Source: Lyophyllum atratum (taxonomy: Eukaryota > Basidiomycota > Agaricomycetes > Agaricales > Lyophyllaceae). From it: DNA of 64,000 nucleotides. The DNA lies in the NCBI GenBank assembly GCA_014905825.1, contig JACGCN010000023.1, positions 744,001-808,000 on the forward strand, in the 5' to 3' direction. The notes below the pieces were generated by a model, which worked only from the letters and a program-made list of their open reading frames with translations, was not told where the DNA came from and did not search any database. Shown here one piece after another: positions 11,761-23,364 of the stretch (its first letter is position 1; each line of letters opens with the position of its first letter). A program made the position numbers and the translations under genes.

Positions 11761-13496
11761 CAAGATATGTATTTCTGGGGGCGGAGTATATCGCTTACGA
11801 GATGTGGAGGTGCCATCGCAATGCATTTTTTGATTTTGGAAACGCATTGGATTAATATTGCTATCAAGCACTAACAACGGCGATGTTTTTAGCGGTAGGC
11901 AGGGCCCTCGCACTTGATCTGACTTATATGGATATAGCCTATGTAGAAGCTGCTCACAGGTGGGCTCCACTGGCCCCGAAGCTCGTGCATTTTTTTTTGA
12001 TAGGGCCGCCGGCGGCCGCTGCAATAACTGGTCGCTAATCAATCCCAGGAGACGAGAAGAAAGTCAGCAAACGCACTAGCCTGCAGAGTCAGCGAAGCTT
12101 CATACCAGTCGGAGGTATCGCACACAGTCGGCCGGGGGTCTGTGTTTTGATCGAGAATGTGACACTGACCTTAATGGGCATGTGGCGCAGACTCGGACGC
12201 GTCTCGTTTCGAGTCGACAGCTGAACAACATACATAGGATATCCATCAATTGAGGACGGACGCATTCTTCCCTGAATCTATACACTACACAAGTCACCAG
12301 TGAACCGTGAACAGCAATGTTTAAGGTCAATTGAGGACCTCTGGTGGGTAGTGGTGCTGGCAGCTGCAGCGCCGAAGGGCCTGGATTACCCGAATCCTAA
12401 TATATAGCGTATCGGAAGAAAGTCCAGGTACATGTACAATTCTCGGTCTGTTCTCGAAAGAGCGACGACGGAAAAGTATGAAGCCCTTTGAAGCCCCCGG
12501 ACTCAATCATCCCCCATCCAAGTCGCCTCCGCAGCCCCATTGAGCATCCGCCATGCATATCACGTAAGCCTTCTTGATGAAAACGTGTGCGTCTGGAGCG
12601 GCTCACTTTCATGAAAAAGTATGGGTCGTCATAGAAATGAGGCTCTTGGGTGCAACGGTCGTCGGGGAGGAAACTTCCCCGGTAAGCTCAGCTGATCATT
12701 GTTGCGAGCGAAGCGAGCAATCGTCTCTAAGGGCTGAACAGGGGGACAAACAGATACAAATTCCGTTTTCGCAAAAGCCACTGAAACTTGTCTCGAGGTG
12801 TATATCGTCTGAAGCGCGTTCAATTTTGATGCTTTGCACCTGGAACTTGGCTATATTATTGTTCTACTGTATGGCTATCGATTTGTGTAAAAAAATTCAA
12901 TGATATCACTCGTTATCGAGTACATACTTAGCCTTGCGCAAATGATTCGGATTGCGTAGCGAGCTTTCTCCCGCAGGACGGCGGATCCATATTAAGTAAT
13001 ATTGATGATTTACAGACCGTTCACAATCATTGATAAGTAGGACTCTGTCTCGACTCTGTGTCGTCGCTGGTTTGTTGAAGATAACCGAATTCCATCGGCG
13101 CAACTGAGCAAGGCACCGGACGGGATATGGTCCAAATGAAGGGAACAATGAACATTGTCTCAGGATCATGATTCGATTTTATGTACACGATGTGTCTAAT
13201 TCCGAGTCAGGTTCGATTTATATGTTCTCACTAACACGGAATTTTTATGACTGACTACCTCTGACCACATCTAATCTCTCATCAAAAGTAATATTGAAAA
13301 TTGATGGATCGCAGCGTGAACAACATGGCCTTTGCCGTCGTTGCCGCGCATTCTTGGTCTTGACTTTACACGGTGCCTTCGCCCTTCTCGCGTTGGAGGC
13401 GCTCCAGTCAACCCCTCGCATCATACAGACCTCTATTTGGTGAAACTTAGAGGATTCTGGCCAACACCCGTCGGCGAACCCACGCCGCTCCTCAAG
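11761..13496. other. 1.7 kb intergenic region, no gene seen
   Basis: No convincing coding sequence on either strand. It contains a T-run at 11992-11999 next to a perfect 12-base palindrome GCCGCCGGCGGC (12005-12016), and a short GCGAGC direct duplication near 12702-12715. Neither has an assigned role. Confidence 0.4.
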
Positions 13497-15331
13497 ATGC
13501 TTCCTTTCAGCCTCAGGGTGGTGTGGTTCTGCCTTTCTATCACAGGTGAGGGGGCCCACAAAACTTGCGTGTGCCGTGCTAATGTCTTTTTCAACAGGAA
13601 CGATAAGTTGCTGGGCGGTAATGGTTTCTTTAACACGGGCCGTGGAGTCGTACTGGCCCTTAGTGTATTGCGTTGGGTGCACCATCACCCATGGGATATT
13701 TTGTCTAGGTGAGTACTCGTTTTTATGTTGTCTACATAGTTAACCCTAATTTACGCCAGGGATGGTTTACAAAATGGACCCCTTCCTCATGCCATACGCC
13801 TTTTGTGTCTGTATGTATTGGTTTTTGCCTTCGACCGGACCTTGCGCCAATCCCCAGCTTGTTCTCGTTTTAGCCCAGTCAATTTTACTTGGCTTCGGAG
13901 TGTTCATCATGACTGGCGTGTCAGTCGCATTCTCTATCGCCACGACATATGCGGCCCTGAAGCCTAAAACTTGGGTGGAGGGCGGAAAGGGGTATGTGAC
14001 CAGAGTTCGAATTCCTTGCTCGTTGCTTATGGAACAACCTAGGCTCATGATTTGGCGTCGTATTTATCTTTTTCCGCTTTTCGTTTTTCCTGTCGTGGCT
14101 TCAGCAATCCAAGTAGCCTTTACATTTCGTTTCGATAATGGTACTAGGAGTGACGACATGCATTGTGACTACAATGATCCTACGTGGTGCGTACCATAAA
14201 GCTGCGCCTTTCCTACCCAAGCTCAAGGTCGTGTTCGTCATCCCAGGATCCGATTTTTTAGCTATGCCGGTGTACCATGGCTTGTGTCCATCCCTTGCTT
14301 TTATTTATCTGTAAAGGCGATCCTTCGAATTCTGAAGACAAATAAACATCTTCAGCGGTCGCGCGATCCCGACATGGGCGTCGAAACTTTCACTGCACTC
14401 CCGCGACGCCCCAAACACGTCCATGTGGCTCGCGCGATCTCGACATCTTCGGCATCCCAGCTACCAAATCATCCACCCTGCTCTCGTCAACCCTCCAGTC
14501 CGGCACTAACAACCGCTACTTTGACTTCCCGGGGGTTCCACATGCCCTTCCAGCCTCCTGCGCTGAGTCTCGACACCCTGCGTTCCTCGGTATCCTCGAG
14601 CCCAGGTTCAGACCGCCTGGATTCTCCTGTCTCTTCCTCCTTCCCGACGTTTGCGAACCCACCACAGGTGGGGACCGCCTGCATTGACCCTGATAGGATA
14701 ACTGTTGCGTCGACGTCGCCGAGGGAAGACTGGAGGGAGATCTTAGGGGCATCGGCTACTCCGGACATGGACGAGGCGAGCTCATTGAAGTGGGATGAAG
14801 ATGGAGACAAGTCGGCCTTCGATTATGGGAAGGGTGATGACGAGTTCGTTACAGAAGACAACCTCTCAGCATATACCGTCCAGGCCGCGCCACGATCCAT
14901 AGGGAGTACGTGCACAACATATCCTGCACCTTATCCGCAAATTTCTGACGCCAATAACCTTCTAGCCATTTCACGCAAGGCGCGGCGGCCGCTTCCCGCT
15001 CTTACGCCGGCTGTCTACCGGATCATAACTTTCCAATTGTACGTCCGATCTTAAAATAACACCTGGAGCCAGACACTCACTTAGGAATTCAGGGCTTTCA
15101 CGCTCATCCAACCTCTTTCTTCGATAACGACGCTGGTCGATGTTATAAAACATCGCCCTCCGGCGGCGTTTGGAACTCAACACTTTGCTCTATTGATAGC
15201 GGTGTGGGGTCCCACGTTCATTTTCAGTAAGAGGGTCCTACATCTTACAATCCTAACTTTCTACTGATTTACGGTCAGTGAAATGGCCTGATATGCGGAA
15301 ATGCAACTCTCTTTGGCGACCCTGGAAGTAG
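13497..15331 (+). CDS. Seven-transmembrane receptor-like protein (orphan fungal GPCR type)
   Basis: Reconstructed by following frame across eight short introns. Segments in order: helix 1 (from MLPFSLRVVWFCLSI across the first intron, continuing ISCWAVMVSL), helix 2 (YWPLVYCVGCTITHGIFCLG), helix 3 (SQSILLGFGVFIMTGVSVAF), helix 4 (LFPLFVFPVVASAIQVAF), helix 5 (YAGVPWLVSIPCFYLSVKAI), a cytoplasmic loop of about 220 Ser/Pro/Asp-rich residues, helix 6 (near 15010-15130, FTLIQPLSSITTLVDVI) and helix 7 (FALLIAVWGPTFIF), then a short tail ending KCNSLWRPWK at 15331. This topology matches G-protein-coupled receptors. From memory it resembles an uncharacterised Agaricomycete 7TM family, not the STE3 or STE2 pheromone receptors. 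A DPTW motif before helix 5 looks conserved. The ligand is unknown. Confidence 0.75.
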
Positions 15332-16018
15332 GATAGATTAGATATAATTACATGGATTTCGTTCTCTCTCCGTCTGATCAACAACCTACAGAACTGATCT
15401 CGCCTACGTTCGCGCGATGATCAGCTGCATGGAGGTGGACTAATATGAACCCCCTCAAAGGCGGCGCCGCGATAGGTTTGGAGCTATCGAGGCGGCGCTA
15501 TAGGCGTCGTGATTATCATCACTCGTACTCGCACTACCTCCGTCAAAGCTACTCACAATTTAAAACATCAACATCGTCTGTTATGGTAGGTCAGCTTTAC
15601 TCGTGTATATAATGAGTTGATCAAGCAAGGGCTTGAACCCTGTCGGAATATATCTTGTTTCGTAACGGAGCTAGAACGGAACGGAACGAGATGGCTGGAG
15701 AGGGCCGTTCTGGACAGGAGAAGGTTGAATACTTGGTTCAACTCGTTTAGCTTGAAGTCATACACTGTTTAGTCCGGTTGAGGTAAATTCGCCACGATCC
15801 GCGACATCTGAGCAGGCACAGGAACTTAGAATAGTATCGTAGGTGTGGTGAAGTGGGAGACGCAAGCAATCAAGTTGAACTATATAGAGGTTACACCTTC
15901 ATCATGCTGTGTATCTGACTACTTAAAGACAGACGATATGTTCTCTGCTCTCCGACTACATATGGAAAACAAATGAGTCAAGGAGCACCGCACAGTAAGG
16001 AATGAAACTCACGATCAC
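15332..16018. other. Convergent intergenic region, no gene seen
   Basis: About 0.7 kb between the 3' ends of the 7TM gene and the secreted-protein gene. It has a GC-rich patch with small inverted repeats (15459-15508) but no supported gene. Confidence 0.4.
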
Positions 16019-16837
16019 TTAGTCGAGCTCATCGATCTCGAAGTCAAAGTCGCGTGAATCAAGATTGAAGTCACGAGCGTCGACATCTTCAATGAGGTCG
16101 CGTGCAACGGGAGCATAAGGGTCGGCGGCGGGCGTCATGGACACCCTGGTCTTGCCGGTGATGGTGTCCTTGAGCGCGCCCAGGGCATGCAAAAACCTGC
16201 CCCGCGCCTCGAGGTAATCCGCGACATCGCGAGTGTCCAACTCATGCAAGAACTCCCGCTTGTAGACTGCAGGCGCAGCGACGGCGTTGCTGTAGACACC
16301 CGCAACGGCAGTCGCCTTGGCACCCTCCTTCTTCCGGGAGTCGGCCAAGTAGTTGCCCCTAAACCGGTGGAGCTGACGGGCCTCCAGATCGTCCTCAAAC
16401 TCGCGGGAGGAGATGGATATAGGCTCACGCCTGTCTGGAAGGGGGGAAGAGGGTCGGGGTTTTTTTTTGAAGAGGTTAGAAACCGAGCCCGTAATTTTGG
16501 CGAGCGCGGTGGATGCTGCTTGTATGCGCATCTCTTTCTTGTGATAGGCATCATACCCTTTAATTAACTGACGATGGAGGCCAGGAAGAGGGAGATGGTC
16601 GTATTCAGTCGCACGTTTCTTCAGCGTGCCGGAGGTGCTGTCGGAATATTCGTTCACAGGGTAGTTGTTGCCTGTAGCCGTTTTCGCAAAGGTATCAGCT
16701 ATGACGCTAGCCTTGCCAATAACCTTGCCATAGCGAGACTTGGGAATGGGGGTTCGGTGGTTATCGCCAGCCGGCATGGCGGATGCGAGGGAGGCGCCTC
16801 CAACACAAGCGACGAGGATAGCTTGAGAGTATTTCAT
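16019..16837 (-). CDS. Secreted protein of unknown function with Kex2-like sites and degenerate RDF/ARD repeats
   Basis: Single uninterrupted reading frame of 272 residues. The N-terminus MKYSQAILVACVGGASLASA is a clear signal peptide. I do not recognise a domain. Visible features: dibasic sites that a Kex2 protease could cut (KKRATEYD, YKREFLHE, DRREPIS) and a loosely repeated acidic motif, seen as REFEDDLEARQLH, KREFLHELDTRDV, VARDLIEDVDARDF and DSRDFDFEIDELD, concentrated in the second half. No cysteines are apparent in the mature region, so it is not a disulfide-rich effector. It has a good TATA box at 16968-16975. It could be a repeat-containing precursor processed in the secretory pathway, but this is inference. 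Unusually for the window, it has no intron. Confidence 0.75.
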   Translation of the reverse strand: MKYSQAILVACVGGASLASAMPAGDNHRTPIPKSRYGKVIGKASVIADTFAKTATGNNYPVNEYSDSTSGTLKKRATEYDHLPLPGLHRQLIKGYDAYHKKEMRIQAASTALAKITGSVSNLFKKKPRPSSPLPDRREPISISSREFEDDLEARQLHRFRGNYLADSRKKEGAKATAVAGVYSNAVAAPAVYKREFLHELDTRDVADYLEARGRFLHALGALKDTITGKTRVSMTPAADPYAPVARDLIEDVDARDFNLDSRDFDFEIDELD

Positions 16838-16967
16838 GGTAATAAAGAATTAGATGAAGGATGTGAAGGAGTCGAAAGTGATTGCAGCGTCAGACCAGCT
16901 AGACAAGGAATGGGGAGAAAGCTCAGGACCTGCTGAGAGTTGGGAAGCGAACATTTCTTCACGCCTG

Positions 16968-16975
16968 CTTTTATA
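16968..16975 (-). promoter_or_regulatory. TATA box of the secreted-protein gene
   Basis: The minus strand reads TATAAAAG about 131-138 bases upstream of the ATG at 16837. Together with the signal peptide this supports a real, individually transcribed gene. The rest of 16838-17978 holds no recognised gene. Confidence 0.6.
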
Positions 16976-17978
16976 GAACCGCACGACCGTACTACTCGAG
17001 CCCGTGGGTGGCCGTGCCGATGATCCTTGACAAGCCAAGTTCACGACAAGAGACAAGACAGGATCAACAGGATGGTTGCATCAGTGGCGTGCAGCGGGAT
17101 GGATCGTTCTCCCTTCCTCATCCCCTTTGCAGTTCTAACTTGAATCGAAGAAGAGTTTCCAGCAACGTAAAAAGCAAGAATTTCGCTGGCGCGCTCCAGT
17201 TCGTACTCGTTGCTTTCTGCCTATTCGACAGATACGTCCGAACGTTGAGAGTCCCCCATTCTAAGTCTCTTCACGGTTCAACCACGTCCCTTCTCGGCGC
17301 CTATCTGCTATTGGAAAAGGTTCTGTTAGTTTCATCCGTAGAATTGCCGTAGAACGCCAGTGAAACGACGAAGTCAACTAGCCGCCATATTACAGGGTCC
17401 GGTGATAGCGGTAAGCCTGAGAATCGTACCGCTTTCATGATCACCAACACAGGCATACTTACTTTGATGATCACTGAAGGCCTCGATAAACAGATGAAGT
17501 GGAGAACAGAAGGCAGCCCGGCCTTGGCAAGATGGATGTGGCTGTTTGTTGTAGGTCCGGTTTGGGTCCGGTTCAACAAGTGATATTACGTCAGTGATCT
17601 GCCTCCACAACAGATTCTGGGATTGAACTTGGATTGAACAACAAGTATTGACTTCGACTCAAAAAGGCTGAGGGGACACCAGACCCAGACGATGATTCGG
17701 AGGTGTACTGCATATTTCAGCCGAATCGTCTTCGCTGCGGTATATACCTCATCTCCCTTGTAGGCTCTGTTATGTGTTCTGCAGTCACCATTTGGTGCAA
17801 AATTGAGATCATGAATTTATTCCCTTCCCCACTCCATGACGATCTTTCCTGCAACAGAAACTTCCATCTCATCTTGACCTCGTTGACATTCTCTGATTTT
17901 TTGTTTGGTGTGGTTCACGACATGGAACATCACGATGACCTCACCGGCTGTGGCGTACTAGATGTCATTTTGTTGTCC

Positions 17979-17986
17979 TATAAATA
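17979..17986 (+). promoter_or_regulatory. TATA box of the DUF3669 gene
   Basis: TATAAATA lies 88-95 bases upstream of the ATG at 18074, a typical core-promoter position. Confidence 0.6.
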
Positions 17987-18073
17987 GTTCTCGGAATAGA
18001 TAGGAGTCCCATTTGCAAAAACAGGCAAAAACAGGCACTCAAGAGCACTCCTAGATTCCAACACCGTGACCCA

Positions 18074-19083
18074 ATGTTGAGCACAGAAGTCTTCGCTCCA
18101 GAACCCGCTCCACTTCGCCGACGCCTTGGCGCAGGTAGCTTTGCAAGTGTAGATGTTGTGCAGGAAGGACCCTGTGCCTATAAAAGCGTCCACGATCCCA
18201 GCGGGGCAGAAGAACTATACAATGAATACGCCTCTCTGCAGCTCATTCATCGCACCTGCGACCCCGATTCATTCTTCGTCATTCCCCAGCCGTACGCATT
18301 TTGCAACCTCGCTACAAACTCTCTTCTCGTGGCAGAGCCTCCACAAGTAGGCCAGCCCCCGCATCGACGCCCGCGCTTCAGCCTCAGCGCGTTCCATGAC
18401 CTGGGATTCATCGGCCCAACGTACGTCATGGATCGCATTCACTCATTGCCTCAAAGTGTTGGGTTCTCCATCAAGACGCTGTTCTACAACGAAGAAGCTA
18501 TGACTGCCACCATACCGTCGCTGTGTAGATTGTATTTCGGAGTGGTCCTGGACGGACCCGCGACTCGCCCTAGTCGATTCTTCAACTCTGCCAACTTCCC
18601 ATTAGATGCTTTTCGTTACACTGCCCTCGCAGACCCGCTCTCCATGCCGGCGATTGAAACGGTCGCGGCAGGGATTGGGGAAATGCTCGCACACATCCAT
18701 TGGAACGGTGGCGCTGATGGTCGGGATGTCGAGTTCGTGATGGGAGGCGATGGATTCCATGGTGTGCAGTTCTTCGTGATCGATTTCAACCAGGAAAGTG
18801 CTCTACGCATGTGCAATTTTTACATCCTGAACTTGACCGTGTTCAGATGAGGGCCTGGAATAAAACGATAGCGTCCATCCCCCTCCTGGTGTCAGCTTTC
18901 ACCGCCAACGATCCATACTACCCCGCCCCGCGTCCGGGTGACCCGTTGTACCAGGCCTTCCGGAAGGCATATGTCAACATGTACCCAAAGGATTCCCGTG
19001 TGGTGGCCTATGCTTTTCTGAAATGCATCGAAGACGATCAGGCACTACGGGACAATACGTTAGCGTTTGAAAGTACTAGTTAA
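18074..19083 (+). CDS. DUF3669-domain protein (kinase-fold-like) with a noncanonical intron
   Basis: Fungal protein family of unknown function with a degenerate protein-kinase fold. Exon 1 contains a glycine-loop-like RRLGAGSFASVDVV, an invariant-Lys-like CAYKSV and GIGEMLAHIHWN, and ends in the conserved FFVIDFNQ. The second part continues MRAWNKTIASIPLLVSAF and ANDPYYPAPRPGDPLYQAF, as expected for the family. The two halves are in different frames. Joining DFNQ to MRAWN needs removal of 18794-18846 (53 nt), whose acceptor is a good TTCAG but whose donor reads GAAAGT instead of GTAAGT. A canonical alternative (18811-18851, 41 nt) keeps frame but gives a less conserved join. Either it uses a rare GA-AG intron or this allele has a damaged donor. 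Confidence 0.8.
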
Positions 19084-19276
19084 ACACAAGGTCGGTAAAA
19101 GTATCATTTCTCTAAGTATAGATACAGTAATCAAGGGCGTTTCGAGTACGCAGGAATTAGAAGACTTCAGTCTTTTGTCCAGTCAGATCTTCGAGGTATA
19201 CGTCAAACTATGCAGAATAAGAAACAACTTTGAAATAAGATCGATCCCCATTCAGATGTACATCTAGGATACGGTG

Positions 19277-19982
19277 TTAACCGCGGCGCGACACAAAACT
19301 GTTTAGATCCTGCTGCGTGGCAACTGCAAGTACGAATTTTCGCTCATTATCTGTCACTGTCAGAAGTTAGCAGCGTCAGATCGAGCTGCAGAGAAACAGA
19401 GGGCTCAACATACCCAAGGCAAAAAGATTCGTCTTCAGGAATTCCTCGAGGTCAGAGAGCGATGTTAATGGCGAGATCAGGGTGTATGGTTCAGATGCGG
19501 TCCGCCGGAACTTCGTCATGTAATTCGCAACTTTATCGTTCTATGCAAACAGAATGGATGTTATAGATCCGAGGTAGTAAGTCCAACAATGTGACGTACA
19601 GGATCGGCATTGCCTGCTTCCCACTTCTCTTTCAATTTGGCCACATCCACATATCCCACAGGTCTCCTATGGCGATCCAAAACACTAGAAGGAGGGTATC
19701 TTTGATAACACGTTCAATTATCTGTTGCGTATCATCCTCACGGTATGTGTGAAAAGTCGCGGTCGTATGCAAGCTCGATTGCGCGAGATATCGCTTCGGT
19801 TGCAGGCAGAGAAAAAGCAGGAGGGAGTTGGAGATCCTGAGTCTATTGGTCAACGGAGTTCAAGGAGTTCCAGGATATGATCATACCTCTACAACTGCAC
19901 CGCGGTATTTATCGCCTGGTCCGGAGAAGGCATATGTTGAGGGGGTTATTATCTGAGTCGACATCGATGCCACGGCTGCCAT
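19277..19982 (-). CDS. Small CBS-domain protein
   Basis: Reconstructed from five exons. The start at 19982 gives MAAVASMSTQIITPSTYAFS, then DLQLPPAFSLPATEAISRAI, VLDRHRRPVGYVDVAKLKEK, NDKVANYMTKFRRTA, LISPLTSLSDLEEFLKTN and DNERKFVLAVATQQDLNSFV, ending SRRG at 19277. The pattern of a helix-rich first half, a central VLD..RRPVGYVDV strand-turn-strand and a second VLAVAT..DL..F block is that of paired CBS motifs, which bind adenosine nucleotides and act as energy or metabolite sensors. Total about 180 residues, with no catalytic domain attached. Partner protein unknown. It is divergent from MLH1 across 325 bases. Confidence 0.75.
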
Positions 19983-20307
19983 GACTAGTTCTGAGGTAAT
20001 GAGAAAAGAAGAGTTATGCGCTGTCCAATTTATATGGTGGTGGGTCGTTCGAACTCGGAGTTGCTGGCTTGCAGAGTCCGCGATGGTTGTCAGTTAAGCC
20101 GTCGTCTAAGGCTGAGAGCAATGAGCTGAAAGGGTTGCGTTACGTAACTGCCAGATTCTAATTTACGTCACATGACTCGAACGCGTTGGTCGCGACCCTG
20201 ACTGAAACTGAGACCCTCAGTCTCTTACCAGTAACCACTGTTGCCTCGACGCTGTTGAGCTACCTACTGACACGCTCTCAACTTCGGCACCTCACAGCCT
20301 CATTAAT
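19983..20307. promoter_or_regulatory. Shared divergent promoter region of the CBS gene and MLH1
   Basis: The two ATGs are 325 bases apart and point away from each other. One ACGCGT hexamer occurs near 20180; a single copy is close to background for the window. No TATA box is obvious on either side. Confidence 0.45.
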
Positions 20308-23209
20308 ATGGATAATGAAGGCCCATCGTCGACTCAAACACCAGCCGAACCACTACCGATTCGTCGGCTTCAGGAATCTCTCATTAACCGCATTGCTGCT
20401 GGCGAAGTACGTGCTTTTGGCTTTCTCTCCTGGCAATGAAAACGGCTCATATTAGTACCATAAAGATCATCCACCGCCCGGCATCTGCGCTCAAAGAACT
20501 CATCGAGAATAGTCTCGACGCTGGTGCAACGTCAATACGCGTTACGGTGAAAGATGGGGGAATGAAGCTTTTGCAGATACAGGACAATGGCTGCGGAATT
20601 CGGGTAAATTAGAGGCATACGTTCTAAAATCACCTCGTAACTGACTATACTTTGGTTTTCACAGAAAAATGACCTGAAGATTCTGGCAGAACGTTTCACA
20701 ACATCTAAGCTCTCAACATTTTCCGACTTGTCGCACATCAGGACATACGGGTTTCGCGGCGAGGCATTGGCCTCCATATCTCACGTTGCTCACCTCTCTG
20801 TTATGACGAAAACCAAGTCCGAATCCTGCGCATGGAAGTAAGAATGCAGTCATTGGATCACAAATTTTCGTCTAAAGACATCCTTTCCCCTATACAGAGC
20901 CTGCTATTCGGATGGCGTCCTTGCGCCACCCAAGCCTGGACAGAGTGTGGATCCAAAACCTTGTGCTGGTAATGATGGGACTACAATTATTGTTCGTTCA
21001 TTTTGTAGCCGCACGATGGTGCGTTGCTAACCTTATATATGCAGATCGACGATCTGTTCTATAACACACCGACACGACTTTCTGCTCTGCGAAGCTCTTC
21101 CGAGGAGTACTCACGCATTCTGGACGTCTTAACGAAGTATGCAATACATAATCCCACGGTTGCCTTCGTTTGCAAAAAGGTTTGCGCTCTCTTTGCATCT
21201 CCTAAACTGAGTCCTTTGACGTGTCTATTCTTAGGCCGGCTCACCGTCTCCTGATCTAACGAGTCCATCAGCTTCAGAGACTCCCAATACCATTCGATTG
21301 CTCTACGGACACTCCATAGCAAAAGAATTGGTCCCGGTCAATGTATCCTCCAAAGATCGTACTGGGGAGGAGGGTGACGGTATGGACATGGATGAACCCG
21401 AGGACGATTCAGAGTCATGGCATGCCGACGCCTATATCACAAACACCAACTACCAGGCGAAAAAAATGGTCTTTTTGCTCTTTATCAATCGTGAGAAGTT
21501 TGTTTGCTCAGTATCTATGCTTTCCATTCAACGTCTTGATTTGCAGACCGATTAGTTGAATCACCTCGTATGAAGCGTGCTTTTGAGGCAGTTTATAACG
21601 GTTTACTGCCCAAAGGAGCTTCTCCTTTCGTCTATCTCAGGTTCGTCCCTCTCGAAACGCCCCGAAATCATCTAAACCCACGCATATAGTCTAGAGATCG
21701 ACCCGAGATCTGTTGACGTCAATGTACACCCTACGAAGCGGGAAGTCCATTTTTTGCACGAGGAAGCCATCATAGAGAAAATATCAGACGCGTTCCAGAA
21801 GGCCCTCACAGTGCAGAGTCATTCAAGAACATTCGAGTACCAAGCAAGTTGCACTGTAGTCATAGGCCCGGATTCCATTGATCAAGTTTCTCACGTAGAC
21901 TCTGCTGACCGGAGGCGTCATTGGCTCAGAACCAGAGCTTTCTAAAAAGCGAAAGGGAAAAGAACGGGAAGTCGAGCAGGATGAGGAGAGAGAATCCTCC
22001 TCCACACTCTCGACAGGTTTGTGCTGCTCCATGTTCTTACGCATTGCGACTGATTGACTGTTCTCAGGCGAATTGAAGAAGAAAACATTGTCGCAGCACA
22101 AGGTCCGGACGTCGCTGAAGGATCGGACACTTGACTCCATGTTCCCGGTTGCGAACCCTGCACAGCTCAGCAAACAGGGGACGAAGGACGATACCACTAG
22201 TGCTTCAGGAACGTTGAAGTCCCGAGACGTCAAGGAATCAGAGTGTTTTTTGACGTCGGTGGTAGCTTTGCGGCAGAAGGTAGTGAAGGGAAAGCATAGA
22301 CGTGAGTGTAGACCTCATCTTTTACTTCGATAGGCTTACAATCACTTACAGTTCTCACTGAGATATTGGAGAAGCATACGTTCGTCGGGATAGTCGATCT
22401 TCCTAGGTCTCTTTCTCTGATTCAGCATTCCACCAACCTGTATCTCGTCAACCACGGTTCGCTCGCGTACGCTGTCTTTTATGTTACATTCCTCCCCACG
22501 CTGATTTCATCGTCACAGAGAAGAGATGTTCTACCAATTAGGGCTACGACAGTTTGGCGACTTCAGCAAACTCAAGCTTGAACCTCCGCCGCCTCTACGA
22601 ACTTTGGTAGAAATCGCGGTGAACGCTGAGGACTCGACGAGTACAAGCACCATGAGCAAATCACAAATTGTGGACGTGAGTGGTCGACTTCTCTGGTAAA
22701 ACCTTCAACGAGTGCTCATCTAAACAGCGTATTGTCAATCTGCTCATGACCCGTCGGGAGATGCTTGCGGAATATTTCTCCCTTTGTATCTCTAATGCAG
22801 GTCTCGTCGAAAGTCTCCCTCTACTGCTGAGAGATTACACCCCCAGTCTCAATAACCTGCCCAGCTTTCTTATGAGACTAGGGCCTCAGGTAAGCTCTAC
22901 TCAGCCCCGATTTGCAGCTGCATTGACAGGACGTGGCAGGTTGACTGGACTTCGGAGGCAGAATGCTTCGATACTTTTCTCCGAGAACTGGCCTACTTCT
23001 ATACACCAGGAGCAACCGTCATACCTGACTCTTCTCTCCCTGCCTCTGATGACGACAAAGCACAGGAAAAGGCCGAGAGGTGGCAAATACAGCATGTCTT
23101 GTTTCCTGCAATGCGGCGCTATCTTGCCGCTCCGAAATCTTTGCTGGACCGCGATGTCGTTCAGGCAGCCAGTCTCCCAGATCTGTACAAGGTCTTCGAG
23201 AGGTGTTAG
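20308..23209 (+). CDS. MLH1: DNA mismatch repair protein MLH1
   Basis: MutL homologue that with PMS1 forms MutL-alpha, couples mismatch recognition to strand incision in the nucleus and also acts at meiotic crossovers. Start [12 protein letters not shown] at 20308. GHKL ATPase motifs: motif [19 protein letters not shown] (catalytic Glu and Asn), motif II DNGCGI, motif [16 protein letters not shown], then [10 protein letters not shown] and the transducer-domain motif [15 protein letters not shown] variable Lys/Ser-rich linker (about 21900-22300) precedes the C-terminal dimerisation domain, which ends in YKVFERC at 23209; the FERC end is the invariant MLH1 terminus used in the endonuclease site of the heterodimer. 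About ten short introns. It is convergent with the next gene, with only 155 bases between stops. Confidence 0.96.
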
Positions 23210-23364
23210 CCCATTTTTTTCGGACTACGTTATTAGCTATCTTTGTGTGTTTTACAAGTGTCAGTATGTACGAGGTATGTGCGGGTGTTACAGTATGTGA
23301 ATATGTAAGTCTAGGTAGTTGAAAATAATGCGATATAAACGAATACGATAGTCAGTCAGAGTAG

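Noticed and set aside
12005..12016. Perfect palindrome GCCGCCGGCGGC next to a T-run
   Set aside because: It looks like a bacterial terminator, but this is a fungal intergenic region and no gene ends there.
12699..12716. GCGAGCGAAGCGAGC direct duplication
   Set aside because: Only two short units; too small to support a repeat array or regulatory element.
15459..15508. GC-rich inverted repeats (GATAG/CTATC and GCGGCGCC)
   Set aside because: Short, imperfect, not flanking anything, and without a target duplication; not convincing as a mobile element or RNA gene.
15617..15646. tRNA-like T-arm (GGGTTCAAGCCC type) on the minus strand
   Set aside because: The stem and loop fit a T-arm, but no matching acceptor strand, D-arm or anticodon arm lies at the right distance.
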